Shown in pieces: positions 44,621 through 52,596 of a DNA stretch of 64,000 nt. Position numbers and translations under genes: made by a program. This stretch comes from Helcococcus kunzii ATCC 51366. GTDB taxonomy: Bacteria > Bacillota > Clostridia > Tissierellales > Peptoniphilaceae. The notes under the pieces were generated by a model. That model did no database searches, had not been told where the DNA came from, and saw only the letters and a program-made list of their open reading frames with translations. Every line of letters starts with the position of its first letter. Positions within the stretch are counted from its first letter, which is position 1. Location of the stretch: contig NZ_JH601088.1 of the NCBI RefSeq assembly GCF_000245755.1, forward strand, positions 488,391 through 552,390. Reading direction: 5' to 3'.

Positions 44621-45692
44621 TTTCTATAAGTTTTTGTTAGGTATCTTATCAGTAGTTTGTATATTATTTGGCATAAGATTTGCAATAAATAGGACATCAA
44701 ATTCAAGTGACAACAACACAATATATTTCTACAATTGGGGTGACTATATAGATCCTGAACTTTTATCTCAATTTGAAGAAGAGACAGGTTACAAAGTAGT
44801 TTATGAAACCTTTGATTCAAATGAAGCAATGATGGCTAAAATTGAACAAGGCTCAACATCTTACGATATCACTGTTCCTTCAGAATATACTGTGGAAATG
44901 ATGAGAGATAAGGGGCTACTGATACCTCTTGATCATTCAAAAATAAAGGGATTAGAAAATATTGATAAAAGATTTTTAGACCAAGAATTCGACCCAGGCA
45001 ACAAATATTCCATCCCTTATTTTTGGGGTACTTTAGGCATCCTATACAATACTAAAGTTTATACAGAAGAAGATGTTTCCAATTGGAGAAATCTATGGGA
45101 TAAAAAATTCAACAATGAAATTCTTATCTACGATGGTGCTAGAGAAACATTAGGAATAGGGCTTTTAGCTAACGGCTACTCTTTAAACACTACAGATGAA
45201 AAAATCTTAAGAAAAGTTAGAGATGACTTAAAAGGATTTATGAATAATGTTAAAGGTATTCTAGCGGATGAAATAAAAATGTATTTAGCACAAGAAGAAG
45301 CAAATATCGGTATAACATTCTCAGGAGATGCTGCACTTGCTATGGAAGACAATGAAAACCTAGCATATCATATCCCTGAATCAGGTGCCAACATCTGGTT
45401 TGACACAATAGTTATCCCAAAAACAGCAAAAAACATTGAAGGTGCATACGCCCTAATGAACTTCCTACTTCGTCCAGAAATCGCAGCAAAAAATGCAGAA
45501 TATATCTACTATTCTTCACCAAACAAAGCTGCCAAAGAATTTATGGATAAGGAAATGCTAGAAGATGAAATTCTTTATCCATCAGATAAAGTAATCAATC
45601 ATCTTGAAGTCTTTAGAGACCTAGGTCAAGATATGACAATTTTATACAACGACCTATTTCTAGAACTAAAATTGGCCCCACAACCTAAGTAG
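44613..45692 (+). CDS. potD: Polyamine-binding protein PotD, copy 1
   Basis: A 359-residue extracytoplasmic binding protein. The N-terminal hydrophobic segment (~5-25) contains Cys in SVVC, which is a poor lipobox, so it may be held by an uncleaved anchor. The ligand-binding fold shows IYFYNWGDYIDPELL, DITVPSEYTVEMM, the YFWGTLGILYNT block and INMFLLRPEIAAK-like C-terminal helices. Spermidine versus putrescine cannot be decided by eye. It is the last gene of the operon and is followed by a large palindrome. Confidence 0.9.
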   Translation: MNSFYKFLLGILSVVCILFGIRFAINRTSNSSDNNTIYFYNWGDYIDPELLSQFEEETGYKVVYETFDSNEAMMAKIEQGSTSYDITVPSEYTVEMMRDKGLLIPLDHSKIKGLENIDKRFLDQEFDPGNKYSIPYFWGTLGILYNTKVYTEEDVSNWRNLWDKKFNNEILIYDGARETLGIGLLANGYSLNTTDEKILRKVRDDLKGFMNNVKGILADEIKMYLAQEEANIGITFSGDAALAMEDNENLAYHIPESGANIWFDTIVIPKTAKNIEGAYALMNFLLRPEIAAKNAEYIYYSSPNKAAKEFMDKEMLEDEILYPSDKVINHLEVFRDLGQDMTILYNDLFLELKLAPQPK

Positions 45693-45699
45693 CTTATGT

Positions 45700-45862
45700 G
45701 GCGCTCGCCTGCATCAGTGTGCATTCAAAAAGAAATTACTTCGGTAAATTGACGAAAAGCTGCGGAACTCGATTGCTACGCAATCTTCGGACATCCTCGC
45801 TTTTCTAATTTACTCTAGTAATTTCTTTTTTCATTTGCGCACAATGATGCAATGCTCGCGCC
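45700..45862. repeat. Large imperfect palindrome after potD copy 1
   Basis: About 60-bp arms (45700-45760 and 45799-45862) sharing GGCGC...GCGCC ends, TGCATCA...TGATGCA, AGAAATTACT...AGTAATTTCT and GTAAATT...AATTTAC. The centre GATTGC-TAC-GCAATC is itself a palindrome. It is richer in G and C than its surroundings. It begins 8 bp after the potD stop and could act as a terminator-like hairpin, or be a small non-autonomous element. Confidence 0.7.
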
Positions 45863-45890
45863 AATGACGCGAAGGGGGTGTGGGTATAGG
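45852..45890 (+). repeat. Direct repeat copy 1 flanking array C
   Basis: A 39-bp segment (ATGCTCGCGCCAATGA... to ...GTGTGGGTATAGG) that matches 46449-46487 at 32 of 39 positions in the same orientation. Its first 11 bp are also the end of the palindrome at 45700-45862. Confidence 0.65.
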
Positions 45891-46025
45891 CTTTAGAGTG
45901 GGAGAATAATAGGATGGTCGGTATGGTAGTAAGAGGTGCAAGCAAGGGCGAAGGACCTTTATAGTTGAAGAATAAGAGAATGGTCAGTATGTGGAAGTAG
46001 TATGAATAAGGAATTAAGTATTTGG

Positions 46026-46324
46026 ACGATGATAAATGCAAAAAACGAAGAAATCCTCGTTTAAGAAATGGGTTGTGGACGATGATAAATGTAGAAATTA
46101 AAAAAATCCTCGTTCAAACGCCAACATTTTTACGATGATAAATGCAAAAAAAGAAGAAATCCTCGTCTGAAAAGTGAGAAATATACAATGATAAACACAA
46201 AAAAAGAAAAAATCATCGTCTGAAAGGCGGAAAATGTGCGATGATAAATGTAAAAATCGAAAAAGTCCTCGTAAAATAAATGAAAATAGTACGATGATAA
46301 ATGCGAGAAAAGAAAAATCATCGT
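46026..46324. repeat. Palindromic array C (ACGATGAT...ATCNTCGT, 6 units)
   Basis: Six units start at 46026, 46079, 46132, 46185, 46238 and 46291, an exact 53-bp pitch. Each is a 35-bp imperfect palindrome (the last 34), ACGATGAT-AAATGC... closing with AATCCTCGT or AATCATCGT, followed by an 18-bp spacer. Spacers differ: for example TTAAGAAATGGGTTGTGG, TCAAACGCCAACATTTTT and CTGAAAAGTGAGAAATAT. Minus-strand frames through it are low-complexity and are not genes. Confidence 0.92.
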
Positions 46325-46448
46325 CCAAATGCCAATATTATAACAAGGATGTTACAATTATAAGATGATAATTCTTTTGGCATTCTATCTATGCTGCGTA
46401 AAGTAGTTGGGGTGTGATTCTTTGAATTTCTCTTCATTCCTTCCATTT

Positions 46449-46487
46449 ATGCTCACGCCAATGAAGTAAAGGTTGTGTGGGTATGGG
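46449..46487 (+). repeat. Direct repeat copy 2 flanking array C
   Basis: Second copy of the 39-bp segment seen at 45852-45890, 597 bp further on. The two copies bracket array C. Confidence 0.6.
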
Positions 46488-46604
46488 AGTTGTAGGCAGA
46501 GATGAGAGAGATAGTGGAGTTGGTAGTTATGAGATGTGAGGTTGGGATTTGAGAATTTTTTGAAGAGTAAAATATTAATTATTTTCGTTAATATAAGGGA
46601 GGAT

Positions 46605-46640
46605 ACCCTAGTGGATTGGAAAAACTAAAAAAATTAGGGT
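46605..46640. repeat. Single 36-bp palindrome between arrays C and D
   Basis: ACCCTA (46605-46610) and TAGGGT (46635-46640) around an AT-rich centre. It has the size of an array unit but a different arm sequence and is not in the 53-bp register of array D. Confidence 0.4.
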
Positions 46641-46673
46641 CAGCAGGATATATAATTAAATTTATAAGAATCT

Positions 46674-47079
46674 ACGGAGCAAAATAGACTTTATTGAATT
46701 AGCACTGTTTAAATTAACAGGAATCTACGTAGCAAAATAGCTTTTATAGAATTAGCACTGTTTAAATTAACAGGAATCTACGGAGCAAAATAAGGTTTAT
46801 TAAATTAGCACCGTTTAAAAGGACGAAATTCTACAGAGCAAAATAAACTTTATTAGATTAGCACCGTTTAAAAGGACGAAATTCTACAGAGCAAAATAAA
46901 CTTTATTAGATTAGCACCGTTTAAAAGGACGAAATTCTACAGAGCAAAATAAACTTTATTAGATTAACACCGTTTAAAAGGACGAAATTATACAGAGCAA
47001 AATAAACTTTATTAGATTAACACCGTTTAAATGGTGATTTTTAAACAGAGCAAATTTAGATTTCTTAATTTTGCTCTGT
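46674..47079. repeat. Palindromic array D (ACAGAGC...GCACCGT, 8 units)
   Basis: Eight 35-bp units start at 46674, 46727, 46780, 46833, 46886, 46939, 46992 and 47045, an exact 53-bp pitch, with 18-bp spacers. The left arm is AC(A/G)GAGC (ACGTAGC in unit 2), the right arm GCAC(C/T)GT. Units 3 to 7 are nearly identical, so recent tandem duplication is likely. The last unit is a perfect hairpin (AACAGAGCAAA/TTTGCTCTGTT). Spacers are partly shared (TTAAATTAACAGGAATCT twice, TTAAAAGGACGAAATTCT three times). Confidence 0.93.
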
Positions 47080-47358
47080 TCTCTTATTTATAAACATCAT
47101 AGTAATTATTTAATGTGAGTTTCTAAGTAGTTAATTAAACTTTATTCAATAGTTGGTTGCTTTGCAATCTTCCCAGTTAATATTTATATTATCTATCACT
47201 AAAATAGTTGTTCCAACCATTAACTTTCAATCAACTTTCAAAGTCTATAGATGTCAGTCGAAAAAAGGTCCATGATAATAATCAAAAAATGGTCCAGTTA
47301 AAAAATAATTTATGAAAATTTCGGTTGTATAAAGGCAAGGAGTAAGGCCTTATTACAT

Positions 47359-47718
47359 ATGAACAAAGTAAAATATTTTCTAATTGATTTATTATTTACA
47401 TTTGTATAGTCTTTAACGAGTGCATATGCGTTTAGAGAATATCAAATATTAAAACAACTTAACAAAAAACTATTTATAAAGATAAGATAATTATATATTT
47501 TTGTATATTCATTTTTTTTATTTATAGTATCATTGAGAAAAGGAAATGCATCAAGAGGACTATAAAAAATGTATTATTTAATTTATTGTTTTGTAAATTG
47601 TGAATAATGAGTTTTGTCAATGCGGATGTTTCCAAGAGATTCAGGAACAAGTACTTGTCATTATTTTGTAAATAATAGATTTGAGCATGAAAGTACTGCT
47701 CCATATAGATTTAAATAA
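47359..47718 (+). pseudogene. Possible decayed secreted peptide (lactococcin 972-like?)
   Basis: A signal-peptide-like stretch starts at ATG 47359 (MNKVKYFLIDLLFTFV, a TAG, then SLTSAYAFREYQ). About 260 bp later another frame (47620-47718) gives MRMFPRDSGTSTCHYFVNNR followed by FEHESTAPYRFK. The HYFVNNRFEHESTA part recalls the C-terminal HxxxxxHxSTA pattern of lactococcin 972-type bacteriocins, and an ABC ATPase plus broken permease follow, as in such loci. It contains a stop codon and frame changes. This is a weak inference. The remainder of 47083-47784 shows nothing else. Confidence 0.25.
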
Positions 47719-47784
47719 CAATTTTTTAATAACATAAATTGATAATGTATTCCCTTTTCTTTTTTCTATTGGAGGAAATTAAAT

Positions 47785-48450
47785 ATGATAGTTTTAAATA
47801 ATATTAATTTAAGTTTTGGTAATAAAGAAGTTAAACAAAAAGTCTTAAAAGATCTAAATGTTAAGTTTGTAAAAGATGATTTAGTGACAATAATGGGAAA
47901 AAGTGGTTCTGGGAAATCAAGTTTACTTAAGATATTGGCTGGGTTTTTACTTGAAGATAGTGGAGAGATTATGATTGACTCTAGAGATCTTAAAGAATTA
48001 TCAGTAGAAGACAGAGTTAATTATTTAAGTAGGTTCATTTCTTTTGTTTGGCAAGATTTTAAATTAATCGATGAAATCAATATAAAAAATAATATTTTAT
48101 TGCCATTAAATATTCATAAATTAAAATTTGATGAAGAATATTTTGAATATTTGATAAATGAATTAGAGATTAGTAATTTGATGAAAAAATTCCCTAATCA
48201 ATTATCAGGTGGAGAAAAACAAAGATGTGCAATAGCTAGAGCTCTTATTACTAAGCCTAAGGTGCTACTTGCCGATGAGCCAACTGGCGCATTAGATGAA
48301 AAAACTGGAAATAAATTAGTAGATATCATAAAAAATGTATTGTCAAATTTTGTAGATTTAGTGATTATTGTTACGCATGATAAAAATATTGCTGCGATTG
48401 GAAATAAAAAATATAATTTGATAGATGGGAGATTAGAACAATATGAGTAA
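47785..48450 (+). CDS. ABC transporter ATPase, MacB/Bce type
   Basis: A 221-residue stand-alone ATPase with GGAGG before the ATG. Walker A is MGKSGSGKSSLLKILAG (~38), the Q-loop VWQDFKLIDEINI, signature LSGGEKQRCAIARAL (~139) and Walker B VLLADEPTGALDEKTG, with H-loop VTHDKNIAA. This group pairs with FtsX-like permeases in export of, or resistance to, peptides. Its partner permease directly downstream is broken, so the transporter is probably not functional unless another permease serves it. Confidence 0.85.
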   Translation: MIVLNNINLSFGNKEVKQKVLKDLNVKFVKDDLVTIMGKSGSGKSSLLKILAGFLLEDSGEIMIDSRDLKELSVEDRVNYLSRFISFVWQDFKLIDEINIKNNILLPLNIHKLKFDEEYFEYLINELEISNLMKKFPNQLSGGEKQRCAIARALITKPKVLLADEPTGALDEKTGNKLVDIIKNVLSNFVDLVIIVTHDKNIAAIGNKKYNLIDGRLEQYE

Positions 48451-49185
48451 TAATTTAATCTTTCAACTTTTTAATAAAAAAATAAATTTATTTATGTTTT
48501 TATTGTTTCTTTTACGTTAATTTTTTCAATAATGAGTTCAATTTCTTCTTTTTCTAATATTTATATGAATAGATTATATAAAGAAAAAAAATTCTTTGTA
48601 TGGAAAATTTATTCAGATAAAATATTTGGATGATTCTAAAAATATAGGAAAGGAATAAATAATACTATTAGTAGAATTAGAATAAACATTAAAGATGATT
48701 ATTTAAATACAAAAAATTTAATAACATCCTTATTGACTAATTATGACCAAATTATTTTAAACGATAATTATGAAATACAACAACAAATAAAAGATTTTAA
48801 AATATTGACGATTGGGTTTAATATATTACTTTTAGTCTCAATTATTATTTCAATGATATTCATTTTATATACTTTTCTATCATCATATTATAAGTTAAAT
48901 AAAAATACTTACGAAATCTATCTATTATTAGGAATGAAGAAGAGAAAATTATTAATTGTTGTAATATTTCCGTTTATTATAAGTTGTGTAATAAGTACTA
49001 TTATTAATTTAATAATTTCATTTAAACAATCAGGAGATGCATTCTTTATGACCAAATCAGAAATGATAAGTGTTTTAAGAATTTCCTTGTTACCAAGTTT
49101 GATATATTTAACTATTTTATTAGTAATAAATATATTGATAAATAGAGAATTTGTAAAAAATACTTATAATAACTATATACTATAA
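48444..49185 (+). pseudogene. FtsX-like ABC permease, frameshifted and truncated
   Basis: The start ATG at 48444 overlaps the ATPase gene (MSNNLIFQLFNKKINLFMFL). The first frame stops near 48520. A second frame carries FIVSFTLIFSIMSSISSFSN, continues to DKIFG and stops at about 48632. A third, from about 48660, continues through RINIKDDYLNTKN into the intact C-terminal part (~150 residues, 48733-49185). That part has three membrane helices and the YEIYLLLGMKKRKL loop typical of these permeases. At least two frameshifts are needed to join the parts. The total length (~247 codons) is well below a full-length FtsX-like permease. Confidence 0.7.
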
Positions 49186-49202
49186 TTATATATTTAAAAT
49201 GC

Positions 49203-49244
49203 AGAAAGACTCTAGATTTCAAGCAATAATCTAGAGTCTTTTAT
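49203..49244. terminator. Bidirectional terminator
   Basis: AAAGACTCTAGATT/AATCTAGAGTCTTT perfect stem between convergent genes, with T-run on the plus strand. Confidence 0.85.
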
Positions 49245-49245
49245 C

Positions 49246-50160
49246 CTAATTCATATATCTATCAAATATATCTATAACAATGTTTTTTATATTTTCTAAA
49301 TAATATCTTTTACAAAATATTGGAACGATATTTTTTGGCAAATTAAATGTTGACTCATCTAGAAAGTATACATCTTTGTTTAGTATATGTGCGTATCCGA
49401 TGTTTTTATCATCTAGATAGCCTTCGATTACTTTTAGTCTGATTGTTAGCGTGTTTTTTGACCAATCTAGGAAGTATGTGCCATCTTCGAATCTATAGGG
49501 AATGTCAACATTTTTAAGAGTAGATTTTATTTGTAAAATATTTTTATCAAGATCAATATGTTCAATTTTAGCAGTATGTATATGGTCCTTAAATAAAATC
49601 TCAAATTTCTTTCTATTATTTATTTCTTTTACTATAGAAAGTATTGATTCAGTATTTATTACATCGTATTTGTTGTGAATCATGATCTTACTTATATCCA
49701 TGTCACTTATTTTGTTATAGAGTAAAATGTCATCTTTTATCTCAAAGTTTTCATTTCTTTCTAAATTATTTATTTTTTCAATATCTTGTAAAGCAAAATT
49801 TTCAAAATCAGTTATTAGTCTATTAGAAATTAAAAATCTATAGATGTCGAATTGCGATTGTTCTGAAAATGCCTCCATTCCGTAATGTTTATATCTGTCT
49901 TTTAGAAAGGGAATATCGAAGTTTTGTCCATTAAATGTGATGATGTGCTTGTTATTTAGATATGGTATGATTTCTTCTAACAAGGTCATTTCTTCGGATT
50001 CATCTTTAATTGCAAATTGTGTAAAATTGCCTAAATGGTCTAATAAGCCTACAACGACTACTTTCGAATGTATTCGAGATACACCTGTAGTTTCAATATC
50101 AAGTACTATTGAATTTTCCTTTAAATATTTAGTTTTTATTGAATTTTCAAGCGTATACAT
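49246..50160 (-). CDS. YprB-like ribonuclease H-fold exonuclease
   Basis: A 304-residue protein. The ATG at 50160 behind GGAGAAAA is chosen; the open frame extends 110 codons further, but that part is antisense to the next gene and unlike any protein. DEDD-type nuclease motifs are SIVLDIETTG (~17-26), ITFNGQNFDIPFL (~90) and MIHNKYDVINTESIL (~195), as in the YprB family of predicted 3'-5' exonucleases. It is divergent from the cysteine desulfurase gene. Confidence 0.75.
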   Translation of the reverse strand: MYTLENSIKTKYLKENSIVLDIETTGVSRIHSKVVVVGLLDHLGNFTQFAIKDESEEMTLLEEIIPYLNNKHIITFNGQNFDIPFLKDRYKHYGMEAFSEQSQFDIYRFLISNRLITDFENFALQDIEKINNLERNENFEIKDDILLYNKISDMDISKIMIHNKYDVINTESILSIVKEINNRKKFEILFKDHIHTAKIEHIDLDKNILQIKSTLKNVDIPYRFEDGTYFLDWSKNTLTIRLKVIEGYLDDKNIGYAHILNKDVYFLDESTFNLPKNIVPIFCKRYYLENIKNIVIDIFDRYMN

Positions 50161-50227
50161 CTTTTTTCTCCAATTAATTATGCTATAATGTTTTATAGAT
50201 TTATGATAACACAAAAGAAAGGTAATT

Positions 50228-51325
50228 ATGATATATTTTGATAATGCTGCTACAACAAAGATAGCAAAAGAAGTTAAAGAAAAATTGAATAATGCATATG
50301 ATAGTTTTTGGGGAAATCCATCTTCGTTGCATAGACTTGGGTTTAGCGCAGAAAAAGAGATAAAAGAAGCGAGAAATGTTATTTCTAAAGAGTTAAAAAT
50401 AAATTCTAAGAATTTGTTTTTTGTACCAAGTGGCACTATTGCAAACAATTCTGTTTTACATTCATATGATAAAAAAGGGAAAAATATCATATTATCAGAA
50501 GTGGAGCATTCCTCCTCATACTATGCGGCTGAAAAGTTAGCATCAGAGGTTAGATTTGTAAAAGTAGATAAATATGGATTTGTAGATCAAGATGATTTGG
50601 TTTCAAAGATTGATGAAAAAACAGTTTTAGTTTCAATTTTACATGTAAACAATGAACTGGGAACAATAAATGATATAAATAAATTGTCTAGAATCTCTAA
50701 AGAAAAAAATCCTAATACTGTCTTTCATTCTGATGGTGTTCAAGCTTTTCAAAAAATAGATATTGACTTATCAAATATTGATATGTATACTATTTCTTCA
50801 CATAAGATTAATGGTCCAAAAGGTATCGCAGCTTTATATATAAAAAATATAAATAATTTTAATAGCCTATATCAAGGCGGTGGACAAGAGTCCAATTTGT
50901 TTTCAGGTACAGAAAATGTTCCTGCTATATTAGGATTTGCAGAAGCTGTGAAATTAGAAAAAAATCATGAAGATATAAAAAATATAAATAGATTTTTGAG
51001 AAACGAAATTTTTAAAATAAAGGATAGTATCATTAATTCTCCAGAGGACAATGTATCTCCATATATCTTGAACGTGTGTTTTAAGGGGATTGGAGCAGAG
51101 ATTTTGTTACATTATTTAGAAATGGAAGAGATTTATATTTCTACTGGATCAGCATGCAGTAAAGATAAAGATAGCAGAGTTATCGCTGCGATTGATGTAG
51201 ATAATGAGTATAAAAGTGGATGTGTTAGGATATCTTTGAGTAGATATTCAACAATAGAAGAAGCTAAAATTTTTGTAGAAATATTAAAAGAAAAAGTTGA
51301 AACGATTAGAGGTATATTAGGATGA
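50228..51325 (+). CDS. Cysteine desulfurase, IscS/NifS-like
   Basis: PLP enzyme of 365 residues that moves sulfur from cysteine to an active-site Cys. It has the N-terminal YFDNAATTK motif, EVEHSSSYYAAEKLA, the PLP Lys in SSHKINGPKGIAAL (~193) and the active Cys in STGSACSKDKDSR (~313). GGSE-type IscU-binding C-terminal features are not obvious. It overlaps thiI by ATGA. In this arrangement it most likely feeds persulfide sulfur to ThiI for tRNA 4-thiouridine. Confidence 0.92.
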   Translation: MIYFDNAATTKIAKEVKEKLNNAYDSFWGNPSSLHRLGFSAEKEIKEARNVISKELKINSKNLFFVPSGTIANNSVLHSYDKKGKNIILSEVEHSSSYYAAEKLASEVRFVKVDKYGFVDQDDLVSKIDEKTVLVSILHVNNELGTINDINKLSRISKEKNPNTVFHSDGVQAFQKIDIDLSNIDMYTISSHKINGPKGIAALYIKNINNFNSLYQGGGQESNLFSGTENVPAILGFAEAVKLEKNHEDIKNINRFLRNEIFKIKDSIINSPEDNVSPYILNVCFKGIGAEILLHYLEMEEIYISTGSACSKDKDSRVIAAIDVDNEYKSGCVRISLSRYSTIEEAKIFVEILKEKVETIRGILG

Positions 51326-52488
51326 GATGGTTATTGGGAATAAGTTTTGGCGAGCTTATGTTAAAAGGAAAAAATAGAAAAAAATTTATAAATGATTCAA
51401 TTAAACAAGTATTAAAAGCACTTGAAAATTTTGAGATAAAAGACCATTTTTTAGATAATGAAAAATTATTTGTTGAGGTTAATAAAGAAGAGTTTGATGA
51501 GATTGTAGAAAAGGCGAGAATGGTTTTTGGGCTTTCATATGTGTATCCTTGTCTACAAGTTGAGAAAGATTTAGAGTCCATTGAAAAAGGTATAATTGAA
51601 TATATTAATTTCAAGGATATTAAGGATAATGTAACTTTTAAGGCATATGGAACCAGAGCGGATAAGTCATTTGAAATGAATTCTATGGAAATTGCTAGAG
51701 AAGTAGGTGCTTTTGTTTTAAGAAACTTTAGCAATTTCAAAGTTGACATAAAAAATCCTGAGAAAAAAGTCTATGTTGATATTAGGCAAAAAGCTTATAT
51801 TTATATGGATAAAATCCCTACAATTGGTGGTTTGCCAATGGGGACAGGTGGAAAAGCCATTTTATTACTTTCAGGTGGAATAGATTCACCAGTTGCAGGA
51901 TTTGAAATGGCTAGAAGAGGTGTAGAAATAGCTGCAGTACATTTCCATTCATATCCATTCACAAGTGAAAGAGCGCAAGATAAGGTGAAGAGATTAGCTG
52001 AAAAAATGTCAATATATTTGGGAACAATTAAACTATTCCAAATAAATTTATTGCCTATTTACACAGCTATAAATAAAAATTGTAAAGCGAGATTTACAAC
52101 AATTCTTTCAAGAAGATTTATGATGAGAATCTCTGAAATTTTAGCGGAGAAATACAGATATGATGGTTTTGTCACAGGTGAAGCCTTAGGACAAGTTGCT
52201 AGTCAAACCATTCAGTCAATATCTGTGGTAAATGATGCAACAAGATTACCTATTTTTAGACCACTAATCAATATGGATAAATCAGAAATTATTGAAAAAG
52301 CTAAATGGATTGAAACATATGATATTTCAATAGAACCATATGATGATTGTTGTTCATTTTTTGCACCAGATAGACCAGCAACAAAACCAAGACTGTATGA
52401 CATTTTAAGAGAAGAAGAAAAATTAAATGTCGAAGCGTTGATTGAAGAGGCTTTAGAATCACTTGAAATAATTGAAGTAAGTATATAA
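51322..52488 (+). CDS. thiI: tRNA 4-thiouridine synthetase ThiI
   Basis: A 388-residue enzyme that adenylates tRNA U8 for thiolation. It has an N-terminal ferredoxin-like/THUMP region (~1-165, FGELMLKGKNRKKF) and a PP-loop ATPase domain with LLSGGIDSPVAGFEMARRG (~181-199). CCSFFAPDRPATKP lies near the C terminus. The rhodanese domain of the E. coli enzyme is absent, as in other Firmicutes. It is coupled to the desulfurase gene. Confidence 0.95.
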   Translation: MRWLLGISFGELMLKGKNRKKFINDSIKQVLKALENFEIKDHFLDNEKLFVEVNKEEFDEIVEKARMVFGLSYVYPCLQVEKDLESIEKGIIEYINFKDIKDNVTFKAYGTRADKSFEMNSMEIAREVGAFVLRNFSNFKVDIKNPEKKVYVDIRQKAYIYMDKIPTIGGLPMGTGGKAILLLSGGIDSPVAGFEMARRGVEIAAVHFHSYPFTSERAQDKVKRLAEKMSIYLGTIKLFQINLLPIYTAINKNCKARFTTILSRRFMMRISEILAEKYRYDGFVTGEALGQVASQTIQSISVVNDATRLPIFRPLINMDKSEIIEKAKWIETYDISIEPYDDCCSFFAPDRPATKPRLYDILREEEKLNVEALIEEALESLEIIEVSI

Positions 52489-52596
52489 TAAAATAAAAAA
52501 GGAAATTCCAATGTAAAATTAGAATAGATATATCAAATTATATATCTTTAAATCAAAATGGTAAGAAATCACACAATTAAATAACTAGGAGACATT

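Noticed and set aside
46026..46324. CRISPR array
   Set aside because: Spacing is regular, but the 35-bp units are imperfect and diverged palindromes, the spacers are only 18 bp and no cas gene is present.
46098..46328. Two minus-strand open frames rich in Phe, Leu and Ile
   Set aside because: They are read-through of the 53-bp repeat array; low complexity and no start signal.
50161..50490. N-terminal extension of the YprB-like nuclease frame by 110 codons
   Set aside because: It is antisense to the cysteine desulfurase gene, has no nuclease features, and a proper start with Shine-Dalgarno exists at 50160.
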